Shown: piece after piece, positions 1 to 6,024 of the stretch | Layout: each line of letters begins with the position of its first letter | Position numbering within the stretch: position 1 is the stretch's first letter | NCBI GenBank assembly: GCA_002372015.1 | Contig: DFIA01000008.1 | Span: 72,671 to 81,788, forward strand | Direction of reading: 5' to 3' | Length of the DNA: 9,118 bases | Source: Bacteroidales bacterium UBA3709 | GTDB lineage: Bacteria; Bacteroidota; Bacteroidia; Bacteroidales; UBA932 | Notes under the pieces: model-generated | What the model was told of the DNA's origin: nothing | The model's database searches: none | Seen by the model: the letters and a program-made list of their open reading frames with translations, nothing else | Position numbers and translations under genes: made by a program

Positions 1-48
1 GTCGGGCTCATAACCCGGAGGTCAGAGGTTCGAGTCCTCTCCCCGCTA
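1..48 (+). tRNA. Initiator tRNA-fMet (CAT), 3' part only
   Basis: The window opens inside a tRNA gene. The anticodon loop is CTCATAA with anticodon CAT at 9-11, closed by a stem of 2-6 with 14-18. The three consecutive G:C pairs (GGG 4-6 with CCC 14-16) are the hallmark of initiator tRNA, as opposed to elongator tRNA-Met or tRNA-Ile2. The T arm is at 24-40 (stem AGAGG/CCTCT, loop TTCGAGT), and the 3' acceptor strand CCCCGCT with discriminator A ends at 48. The CCA tail is not encoded (CTA follows), so it must be added by nucleotidyltransferase. The D arm and 5' acceptor strand lie outside the window, so the usual unpaired 1-72 position cannot be checked. Confidence 0.95.
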
Positions 49-50
49 CT

Positions 51-89
51 AAACAGGACAAGTCGCAGGATTTGTCCTGTTTTTCTTTT
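51..89 (+). terminator. Rho-independent terminator of the tRNA-fMet gene
   Basis: A perfect 11-bp inverted repeat pairs AAACAGGACAA (51-61) with TTGTCCTGTTT (72-82) around a 10-nt loop, and a T-rich run (83-89, one C) follows. It lies 2 nt after the mature tRNA end. It should insulate the tRNA transcript from the downstream membrane protein/regulator cassette. Confidence 0.9.
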
Positions 90-133
90 ACGATACAAAG
101 ATACAACTTTCCTTGGAATAATGCAAAATATTC

Positions 134-163
134 TTGTCATTTTGAAAAATAAACTTACCTTCG
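134..163 (+). promoter_or_regulatory. Candidate Bacteroidota promoter of the membrane protein/XRE operon
   Basis: TTG at 134-136 and TACCTTCG at 156-163 are separated by 19 nt. The second element matches the TAnnTTTG -7 consensus except for one T-to-C change. The spacing fits this promoter class and would put the transcription start near 170, giving a leader of about 22 nt before the ATG at 192. It follows the tRNA terminator, so the operon needs a promoter here. This is a motif match only. Confidence 0.45.
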
Positions 164-191
164 TAGCCATAATCATCAACATTGTTATGAT

Positions 192-650
192 ATGAACAGC
201 AACAAAAGCATTCTTATGCCCCACAAGTGCCAAAAGATTGGCTGGTGGCTCCTGCTCCTCTCGGTACTCGTAGAGGGAACTAAAACAATTCTCTTTCATA
301 CCACAGCCAATATCGATACAGCTTGGTATCTTGCGAAATCTTCTCATCTGCTTCTCTTCCTATCTCTGTTTCTAATATGCCTTTCGAAAGAAAAAGTGGA
401 AGACGAGATGATAGCCGGTTTGCGGTTGAAGGCAGTTGGAATCACGGCATATGCCTTTTTCGTTTTATTCTTGATTACGAGCATTACCTTGGAATTACAT
501 CTATATCGCTTTTTCTGGGACGATGAAGGATACCTTCCAGAGTTTATTAGCGAGTTATTCCTCATAGTGCTGCCAATTCTGGTATTCGGCTTGTATTACA
601 TCATCTTCAAGGGAATGCTCCTGCGTTCCAAAAAGGAACAGGTCTTATGA
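192..650 (+). CDS. Small four-helix membrane protein paired with an XRE regulator
   Basis: This 152-aa integral membrane protein has four probable transmembrane segments at about residues 17-35, 51-65, 82-104 and 118-139. A charged cytoplasmic-type stretch (KEKVEDEMIAGLRLKA, 66-81) lies between helices 2 and 3, and the C-terminus is basic (RSKKEQ). I do not recognise a named domain. The helix count, the charged loop and the partnership with a tiny Cro/CI-like protein resemble the membrane-protein/XRE pairs common in Bacteroidota and Firmicutes (DUF2975-like arrangement), but homology was not tested. An ATG ATA TGA mini-frame at 187-195 overlaps the start and could dampen initiation. The stop overlaps the regulator start (ATGA), so the two are probably translationally coupled. 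Ile codon use (ATT/ATC favoured) differs from the ftsK region. A role as signal sensor or regulator partner is inference. Confidence 0.75.
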   Translation: MNSNKSILMPHKCQKIGWWLLLLSVLVEGTKTILFHTTANIDTAWYLAKSSHLLLFLSLFLICLSKEKVEDEMIAGLRLKAVGITAYAFFVLFLITSITLELHLYRFFWDDEGYLPEFISELFLIVLPILVFGLYYIIFKGMLLRSKKEQVL

Positions 651-847
651 AAAATACAGTGAGGGTGGAAAGGGCTATCTTTGATATTACCCAACAACAA
701 CTTGCAGATGCTATAGGTGTTAGCCGCAACACTATCAATTCGATTGAATCTGGAAAATACATACCATCTACGGTCCTGGCCCTAAAAATCGCACGACACT
801 TTGGGAAGCCTACTGACTCCATATTTATACTGGAAGAAACGGATTAA
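647..847 (+). CDS. Small XRE-family (Cro/CI, YozG-like) transcriptional regulator
   Basis: This 66-aa protein is almost entirely one helix-turn-helix domain. The core runs from TQQQLADAIGVSRNTINSIE (residues 15-34) to GKYIPSTVLALKIARHFG, the classic XRE pattern of positioning helix, recognition helix (SRNTINSIE) and the following PS-L-ALKIA helix. The C-terminus (DSIFILEE) is typical of the very short YozG-like regulators. The ATG at 647 overlaps the upstream TGA by one base each side (ATGA), and AAAAGGAACAGG just upstream can serve as ribosome binding site. It probably controls its own operon, perhaps together with the membrane protein. The gene ends in a small hairpin. The family assignment is secure; target and signal are unknown. 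Confidence 0.9.
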   Translation: MKNTVRVERAIFDITQQQLADAIGVSRNTINSIESGKYIPSTVLALKIARHFGKPTDSIFILEETD

Positions 848-866
848 GATTTTAATCCCCTCTTTC
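841..866 (+). terminator. Weak hairpin at the end of the XRE gene, possible terminator
   Basis: GGATTAA (841-847) and TTAATCC (852-858) form a perfect 7-bp hairpin with a GATT loop, including the TAA stop codon of the regulator gene in its left arm. The downstream tract CCTCTTTC is only moderately T-rich, so intrinsic termination would be inefficient. Some read-through into the next operon is possible. Confidence 0.35.
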
Positions 867-881
867 ATGTACCTTCCATAG

Positions 882-892
882 AACAGACTGTT
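882..892. repeat. Short palindrome AACAG-A-CTGTT
   Basis: This is a perfect 11-nt palindrome (5-bp arms, 1-nt centre) in the gap between the regulator gene and the 571-aa protein gene. A shorter related palindrome, AACA-T-TGTT, lies at 178-186 just before the first gene of the cassette. It may be an operator for the adjacent XRE regulator, but arms this short also arise by chance. Confidence 0.25.
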
Positions 893-950
893 ATGCTCTA
901 CAAGTGGAAAGCCTTCAATCTTCATGTCAATTTTTTCTCACAGACTTAGA

Positions 951-996
951 TATAAAAACCAACTGTTGCAGAAAAAAGTGTACATTTGGTTTTATA
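951..996. promoter_or_regulatory. Imperfect inverted repeat spanning the promoter of the 571-aa protein gene
   Basis: TATAAAAACCAA (951-962) and TTGGTTTTATA (986-996) are inverted copies with one unpaired A, separated by 23 nt. The right arm begins inside the -7 element at 981-988 and runs to the predicted transcription start, so the arms bracket the core promoter. A second inverted repeat, AAACA-ATGG-TGTTT, follows at 996-1009. The placement suggests an operator. As an RNA hairpin it would be A/U-rich with a long loop and is unlikely to terminate transcription. Confidence 0.4.
981..988 (+). promoter_or_regulatory. Candidate -7 element (TACATTTG) for the 1039-6677 operon
   Basis: TACATTTG is an exact match to the Bacteroidota TAnnTTTG -7 consensus, 50 nt before the ATG at 1039. 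This predicts a start near 995 and a leader of about 44 nt. No TTG or TTTG is found at the usual 19-21 nt upstream spacing; the only TTG (966-968) is too close. The -33 element is therefore weak, and the promoter may depend on a regulator binding the surrounding inverted repeats. Confidence 0.5.
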
Positions 997-1038
997 AACA
1001 ATGGTGTTTGTTTTCTGAATATACATTAATAGACATTA

Positions 1039-2754
1039 ATGCGTTATAACTGGTATTATTTACGGAGAATAATTATGCGCTGGCTTCTTGCGGTGGGGCT
1101 TTTGTGTGCTTTATCTATTCTTGTAATGTGTCTTACTCTCAAAGAATATAGCCGTTCCGCTACTATATGTCTTCTGCCTGCAAATGGAGCCGATTCTGTG
1201 GCGGTTAGTATTGCCTCTGAATTAAAGTCTTCTTATATGGCTAAAGGGGCAGTTTTGAGTGCAATGGATGGGGATTTTTCGGGGCTCTTGGCAAAGAGTC
1301 TCACCGAGCATACAGCAGAGATAGATTCTCAGCTTCGTTCTTTTAATTTAGATAAGAGTCTATTGGGAATGAAGAAGTTATGCTCCAAGGCTTTCGATAA
1401 TAAGATTCTAATAACCTATTTTTCATACGATTCTGTGGCTGTGGCCAAAGTGTTTACATTTTACTTTGCTAAGGCCAAAGAGTTGATTCCGAGTGGCCTC
1501 TCTTTTGAGGCAAAAGATGTAACCTCTCAAACTACTCTGCCTTGGCGGGCTTCCGTACTGGTTTTTGTTCTCCTTGTTATAGTAGGGGCATTGTGTAGTA
1601 CAGTAGCTTGTATTACTATGCGTAAATTTTATAAGGTACAGGGTTTTAGAAGTTTAAAGGATGTGCGCAGGATGGCTGGAACTGATTTGTTGGGTATAGT
1701 GGAAAATATATCTCCGTTTAAGGGGAAATATGTTAATTCTTTAAAATGGAAGTATGAATCGGAGGATATAGTTCGTAGTATTTCAGAATATCTTAACTCT
1801 TCAGACGTGGTCCTTATAAATTTTCTGTGTCTCACAGAATCAGACATTCATAAGCTGAGAATAAGCGGTGTTCTGAATCATCTTTCTGAGGAATGTAGGG
1901 TGCGTATTTTGGAAGTTGGTTGCAATGTGGAAGAAAGTTCGCCGAGCTATAGGTTTCCTGATACGGGACTTTTAGCTGGGGGTGTTGATATATTGGCAAT
2001 TGTGCATCCACCCATGTCAACTCACACTGTGCCGCAGGCCTATTTGAACAAGCGCGCATTAAATATTCTTGTTTCCGATGCGGCAGTAGGCTGGCCCGAT
2101 TCTTATGAGGCTATAAAAGAAAACATACCGAATTCAAAATTACTTGTTGTAGGTATGCCGCCAAACTCCCTTGCTCCAAGTAGAGAATATGTAAGAGAAA
2201 CAGCCGGCGTAAAAAGTTATCTGCCTTCTGAAAAGCATTTTAGATTTATAGTGCTATTGGCAGACTCATATTCAGCGGAGCTATCGGAACAAACGTGTCA
2301 GAGTTTGTATTACTCAACCACCGGTTTGGCATTTGAAGGGGCTGAGAGTATAAGGGAGGTTTATACATCCTCTGTGAAGTATATTGTGCGAGACTTTACA
2401 GCTTCCTCAAACGACATACTTTCCAACCTTAGTTTTACACCGCAAGATGCGGATGCCATTGTTGTTCTCAAAGCCGGCTGCCGTGTGAGCAAGGATTTCC
2501 TGCGCAACATTTCTGATGCAATGTATGCAGGTGTGGAGTGTGTGCAATGTTGTTTAAAAGATAAAATATATTCGGGCCAACCGAGCCACCGAGCTTTGCT
2601 TAGAAATTGTGGCCGAGGCATATCTTGCGTACCTCTTAAATACGGATTTGCAGCAACCTGCTATGGTTTTGGCAAACTGAAAACTCTGAATGAGGATATG
2701 CGCCCAGATTTTTTCGTAGATTATTTAAGCAACACATCCGTTTTCTTTTTGTAA
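1039..2754 (+). CDS. Wzz-like membrane protein with degenerate tyrosine-kinase-like and GT2-like regions
   Basis: This 571-aa inner-membrane protein has two helices (about residues 14-33 and 170-194) flanking a domain of about 135 residues that should face the periplasm. That is the plan of Wzz/Wzc polysaccharide chain-length proteins, including a Pro just before helix 2 (TTLPWRAS). Residues 200-395 follow the outline of a BY-type tyrosine kinase: LLGIVENISP after the membrane, VVLINFLCLTESDIHKLRIS where the P-loop strand belongs, VRILEVGCN and VDILAIVHPP as later strands. There is no Walker A, no catalytic Asp motifs and no Tyr cluster. Residues 401-555 resemble a GT2 glycosyltransferase (DADAIVVLKAGCRVSKDFL, then AGVECVQ), but the usual DxD is K478-A-G480. 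The domain readings are by eye and are inference. Probably a non-catalytic scaffold or regulator in envelope polysaccharide work. An alternative start is M13 (1075). The DUF4290 gene begins 12 nt after the stop, so it likely leads the ftsK operon. Confidence 0.6.
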   Translation: MRYNWYYLRRIIMRWLLAVGLLCALSILVMCLTLKEYSRSATICLLPANGADSVAVSIASELKSSYMAKGAVLSAMDGDFSGLLAKSLTEHTAEIDSQLRSFNLDKSLLGMKKLCSKAFDNKILITYFSYDSVAVAKVFTFYFAKAKELIPSGLSFEAKDVTSQTTLPWRASVLVFVLLVIVGALCSTVACITMRKFYKVQGFRSLKDVRRMAGTDLLGIVENISPFKGKYVNSLKWKYESEDIVRSISEYLNSSDVVLINFLCLTESDIHKLRISGVLNHLSEECRVRILEVGCNVEESSPSYRFPDTGLLAGGVDILAIVHPPMSTHTVPQAYLNKRALNILVSDAAVGWPDSYEAIKENIPNSKLLVVGMPPNSLAPSREYVRETAGVKSYLPSEKHFRFIVLLADSYSAELSEQTCQSLYYSTTGLAFEGAESIREVYTSSVKYIVRDFTASSNDILSNLSFTPQDADAIVVLKAGCRVSKDFLRNISDAMYAGVECVQCCLKDKIYSGQPSHRALLRNCGRGISCVPLKYGFAATCYGFGKLKTLNEDMRPDFFVDYLSNTSVFFL

Positions 2755-2766
2755 ATTCGCCTCATT

Positions 2767-3420
2767 ATGGAAAATAATTACAATACAACAAGGGCAAAGT
2801 TGCTGATGCCTGAGTACGGCAGGCATGTGCAGGATATGATAGAATATGTAGTGAATATTCCAGACAGAGAAAAACGTAACCAGCAGATACAGGCAGTTGT
2901 TTCTGTTATGGGAACGCTGAATCCTCAGCTCAGAGATTTGGTAGATTTCAGGCATAAACTCTGGGATCATGTGCAGATTATTTCTGATTTTAAGATAGAT
3001 ATAGATTCGCCTTATCCGCTTCCTTCCAGAGAAAGCGTACATGTTAAACCAGAGCCTATCCCGCTGAAAAGCGATAAGATACGTGCCTCTTGCTATGGCA
3101 GAAATATCCAGAATATGATAGATCTGATAGCAGAGAGAGAAGACGATGATGTTAAAAAACACATGATTAAGGTAATAGCTACTTATATGAAGCAGCAGTA
3201 TCTTATTTGGAATAAAGACTCTGTTTCGGAAGAAACTATTTTTCAGGATATAAAGATGCTTTCCGGAGGTAGAATAGTGGTTCCTGAAGATGTGCATATA
3301 GGCTCGGGTATGGCAGATGCCACAACAAGAAAGCCTCACATGCCAGGAGCTGCTTCACAGCCTCGTTCTCAACAACATAGCGGTAAGAAACAGAAGCAGA
3401 AGAAATGGAAGAAAGGGTAG
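2767..3420 (+). CDS. DUF4290 family protein
   Basis: This 217-aa protein without signal peptide or membrane helix is probably cytoplasmic. The N-terminal motif YNTTRAKLLMPEYGRHVQDM (residues 5-24) and the later DFRHKLWDHVQIISDFKIDI (about 59-78) match what I recall of DUF4290, a family largely restricted to Bacteroidota and of unknown function. A second half (about 105-180) repeats a YGRNIQNMIDLIAE helix reminiscent of the N-terminal YGRHVQDMIEYV, suggesting an internal duplication. The tail is low-complexity and strongly basic (KKQKQKKWKKG), which could bind nucleic acid, as in relatives with charged tails. It lies 12 nt after the upstream stop and 3 nt before ftsK, so it is co-transcribed with both. 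No function can be given. The start context CATTATGGAAAA is almost the same as that of pyrE. Confidence 0.85.
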   Translation: MENNYNTTRAKLLMPEYGRHVQDMIEYVVNIPDREKRNQQIQAVVSVMGTLNPQLRDLVDFRHKLWDHVQIISDFKIDIDSPYPLPSRESVHVKPEPIPLKSDKIRASCYGRNIQNMIDLIAEREDDDVKKHMIKVIATYMKQQYLIWNKDSVSEETIFQDIKMLSGGRIVVPEDVHIGSGMADATTRKPHMPGAASQPRSQQHSGKKQKQKKWKKG

Positions 3421-3423
3421 GGT

Positions 3424-5985
3424 ATGCCTGTGAAAATAAAAGCTAAGACGATGGCAAGGAGCAAGAAAAAACAAAGAGAAAACGATGCGCTCATAGCAGA
3501 GCAAGAAATGGCGGCCCCTAAGAGGAAAGACGGAATTTATCTGATTTGCGGGCTGGCTTCGTTGGCGATAGCCGTTTATACTCTGATAGCACTCGTATCG
3601 TATATTTTTACATGGGCTTCCGATCAGAGTGCTTTTACAGGGAACGATATATTCAGTTCTCTGGCAGCAGTTGAAAACGGAGGTGGCAGAATAGGTTGGT
3701 GGTGGGCTAATTTGCTGGTATCCAAATTATTTGGCTTAGGAGCTTTTATAATACCTTTCTTTTTCTTTGGCATCGCTCTGTTTTGCCTGAAGATAAAGAA
3801 GGTAAAGTTGTTTAAATTGTTTTTCATTACACTGTTTGGCTGTATTCTAATATCTGTACTTTTCTCTTTTATTTTCTCTTTTACAGGTGTAGATCGCTTG
3901 TTTGGCACCAGTGCAGGAGGCTCGTATGGTTATCATGTGAATTCTTTTCTAAAGACAATGATTGGTACGCCCGGAACGGCTGCTATTTTAGTGATAGCCA
4001 TAATAGGTTGGCTTATAATAATAAACAGAAGTATTGCCACTAAATTGAGTAGCGGTATTGCTGAGATGGGGAAAAAGCTTACTCCCGATGGCGAGGTAGA
4101 AGTAGATGGTAATGAAAGCGATGAGACGGAGAATGATTTGCCCGAGGATGACCTTTCTACGGAAACAACATATCCCAACGAGCAGGTTTCGCAAGATGAT
4201 TATGAAGCAGAGGTTTTGAATGCGAGGCGCCAGGCCATGCAGATATCAGTGGTAGATGATTCTGAAATAGAAACTGTAGATGATTCTGAGATAGAAACTT
4301 TAGACTCCACATCAGATTCTACAGATGACAGTGTTGTTTTGGAGGTTAAAGAATCGGAAGGCACAGAAGGTAACGAATTAATGGGAGAATATACAGAGGA
4401 AGAATTGCAAAAAACATTTGACCCTCGTTTAGAACTTCCTCATTATAACGCTCCTACTCTCGATTTGTTAGAGTCTTACAAAGATAAGTGGTATGAGGTT
4501 TCGAGAGACGAAATGGAGCGGAACAAGAACAAGATAGTAAGCACTCTTGCCAATTATAAGATAGGTGTTGCAAAGGTTTCTGCGGTAAAAGGTCCAACGG
4601 TTACTTTGTACGAGGTAATTCCGGCTCCGGGAGTGCGGGTGTCTCAAATAAAACGTTTGGAGGCAGATATTCAGTTGTCTCTTGCTGCCAAGGGAGTGAG
4701 AGTGGTAACTCTTCCGGGCACAAATGCTGTGGGTATTGAGGTGGCTAACGAGAAGCCGAGCGTTGTTTCTATGCAATCTTGTCTTGAGTACCTGCAAACA
4801 AAGATGAAAGAACCTGATAGTAAGGAAAGTGGTTATGCTCTACCTGTGGCTATAGGTAAGACCATCTCTGGTAATGTATTTACATTTGACCTTGCAAAAA
4901 CTCCACATTTGCTTATAGCCGGTGCTACCGGTCAGGGAAAGTCTGTGGGTCTTAATGCCCTTGTAGCTTCTTTGCTTTATACAAAGCATCCTTCTGAACT
5001 GAAGTTTGTATTGGTAGATCCAAAGAGGGTAGAATTGTCTTTGTATTCGCGATTAGCTAACCACTTCCTTGCCTGCTTGCCAGAGACAGATGATAAAGAA
5101 ACGCCTGTAATAACAGATACTCAGAAGGTAGTTCGCACTCTTAAATCGTTGTGTGTGGAGATGGATGAGCGTTATAAACTATTGGAATCTGCAAGGGTGA
5201 GAAATATAAAGGAATATAACGAGAAGTTTTTGGAGCGTAAGTTGAACCCGGGTAGAGGTCATAGGTATTTGCCTTATATAGTGCTTATTATAGATGAATA
5301 TGCAGACCTTATGATGACAGCCGGCAAAGATGTAGAAATTCCTATAACTCGATTGGCTCAGCTTGCCCGTGCTATAGGTATTCATTTGGTTATTGCAACG
5401 CAGAGGCCAACAACATCTGTAATTACGGGTAACATTAAGGCTAATTTTCCGGCAAGAATTGCATTTTATGTTCGCTCCAGCATAGATTCTCGCACTATTT
5501 TAGACGAGAGTGGTGCCAATCAGCTAATAGGGCGTGGCGATATGCTCTATGCAACAGGTAGCGAGGTTTTTAGGGTGCAGTGTGCATTGATAGAAACCAA
5601 AGAAATAAACAGATTGGTAAGCTGTATTTCAGAACAGGTTGGTTACTCTACTGCATTTTATTTGCCGGAGCCTGCAGATGACGAAGATGCTTCTGCCGAT
5701 GTTTCATACAGGCCGATGGCAATAGGAGAAACCGATCTTAGGCGTCGCGATGAGTATTTTGATGATGCTGCCCGTTTGATAGTATCTGCCGGCAGTGGTT
5801 CTGCTTCCTTTATCCAGAGAAAAATGAATCTGGGTTACAACCGCGCCTCAAAGCTTATAGACCAATTGGAAAAGGCGGGCATTGTAGGACCTGCAGATGG
5901 AGCAAAACCTCGTCAGAGCCTTATACCAGATCTTCTTTCGTTAGACGACAAACTTGAAGAGATAAAAAATCAGTTTGGCAGATAA
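3424..5985 (+). CDS. ftsK: DNA translocase FtsK
   Basis: This 853-aa FtsK/SpoIIIE ATPase pumps chromosomal DNA through the closing septum toward dif. Four membrane helices at about 38-63, 97-122, 130-153 and 185-200 anchor it at the division site. An acidic linker (about 220-330) follows, containing a tandem VDDSEIET duplication (277-292). The motor's alpha part starts near 330. The RecA-like beta part has Walker A GATGQGKS (500-507), LVDPKRVELSLY, and Walker B LLIID-type strand VLIIDE (620-625), followed by ATQRPTTSVITGNIKANFPA and SSIDSRTILDESGA. The C-terminal winged-helix gamma domain (about 775-835), which reads polarity sequences and contacts XerD, is intact (SASFIQRKMNLGYNRASKLI). The length is usual for Bacteroidota. 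A second in-frame ATG at 3451 gives MARSKKKQ, closer to the MAKKK-type starts of relatives, and may be the real start. It sits between DUF4290 (3-nt gap) and lolA (20-nt gap). Confidence 0.97.
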   Translation: MPVKIKAKTMARSKKKQRENDALIAEQEMAAPKRKDGIYLICGLASLAIAVYTLIALVSYIFTWASDQSAFTGNDIFSSLAAVENGGGRIGWWWANLLVSKLFGLGAFIIPFFFFGIALFCLKIKKVKLFKLFFITLFGCILISVLFSFIFSFTGVDRLFGTSAGGSYGYHVNSFLKTMIGTPGTAAILVIAIIGWLIIINRSIATKLSSGIAEMGKKLTPDGEVEVDGNESDETENDLPEDDLSTETTYPNEQVSQDDYEAEVLNARRQAMQISVVDDSEIETVDDSEIETLDSTSDSTDDSVVLEVKESEGTEGNELMGEYTEEELQKTFDPRLELPHYNAPTLDLLESYKDKWYEVSRDEMERNKNKIVSTLANYKIGVAKVSAVKGPTVTLYEVIPAPGVRVSQIKRLEADIQLSLAAKGVRVVTLPGTNAVGIEVANEKPSVVSMQSCLEYLQTKMKEPDSKESGYALPVAIGKTISGNVFTFDLAKTPHLLIAGATGQGKSVGLNALVASLLYTKHPSELKFVLVDPKRVELSLYSRLANHFLACLPETDDKETPVITDTQKVVRTLKSLCVEMDERYKLLESARVRNIKEYNEKFLERKLNPGRGHRYLPYIVLIIDEYADLMMTAGKDVEIPITRLAQLARAIGIHLVIATQRPTTSVITGNIKANFPARIAFYVRSSIDSRTILDESGANQLIGRGDMLYATGSEVFRVQCALIETKEINRLVSCISEQVGYSTAFYLPEPADDEDASADVSYRPMAIGETDLRRRDEYFDDAARLIVSAGSGSASFIQRKMNLGYNRASKLIDQLEKAGIVGPADGAKPRQSLIPDLLSLDDKLEEIKNQFGR
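4252..4299 (+). repeat. 24-bp tandem duplication in the ftsK linker
   Basis: Two adjacent 24-bp copies (4252-4275 and 4276-4299) differ at a single base and encode VDDSEIET twice, in frame. They lie in the acidic, low-complexity linker between the FtsK membrane domain and its motor. This looks like a recent slippage or unequal-crossover duplication in a region tolerant of length change. Confidence 0.9.
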
Positions 5986-5999
5986 ATTGCAATAGTTTT

Positions 6000-6024
6000 T
6001 TTATCATGACAAAATTTATCATGA
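6000..6024 (+). repeat. Duplicated start context TTTATCATGA at lolA
   Basis: TTTATCATGA occurs at 6000-6009 and again at 6015-6024, 15 nt apart and in frame, so each copy carries a possible lolA start codon. Initiation at either would give the same protein with 5 extra N-terminal residues (MTKFI) for the upstream site. Confidence 0.8.

Noticed and set aside
192..847. Toxin-antitoxin system
   Set aside because: The first protein is a four-helix membrane protein of 152 aa rather than a small toxin, and the regulator is a plain YozG-like XRE protein. Nothing in the sequence indicates toxicity.
951..996. Reading the inverted repeat as a terminator
   Set aside because: The stem is A/T-rich with a bulge and a 23-nt loop, no T-run follows, and the right arm contains the promoter element. 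An operator is a better reading.
1..1038. Integrated element at the tRNA with an att repeat
   Set aside because: No second copy of the tRNA 3' end (GGTTCGAGTCCTC) and no integrase gene is seen downstream in the window.
1039..2754. Active Wzc-type tyrosine kinase or active glycosyltransferase
   Set aside because: There is no Walker A lysine motif, no C-terminal tyrosine cluster and no DxD, so catalytic activity is not supported.
2725..3339. Minus-strand open frame of 204 codons
   Set aside because: It lies fully antisense to the DUF4290 gene, its translation is rich in His/Tyr/Cys without any domain pattern, and it has no promoter or start context. It is a shadow of the real gene.
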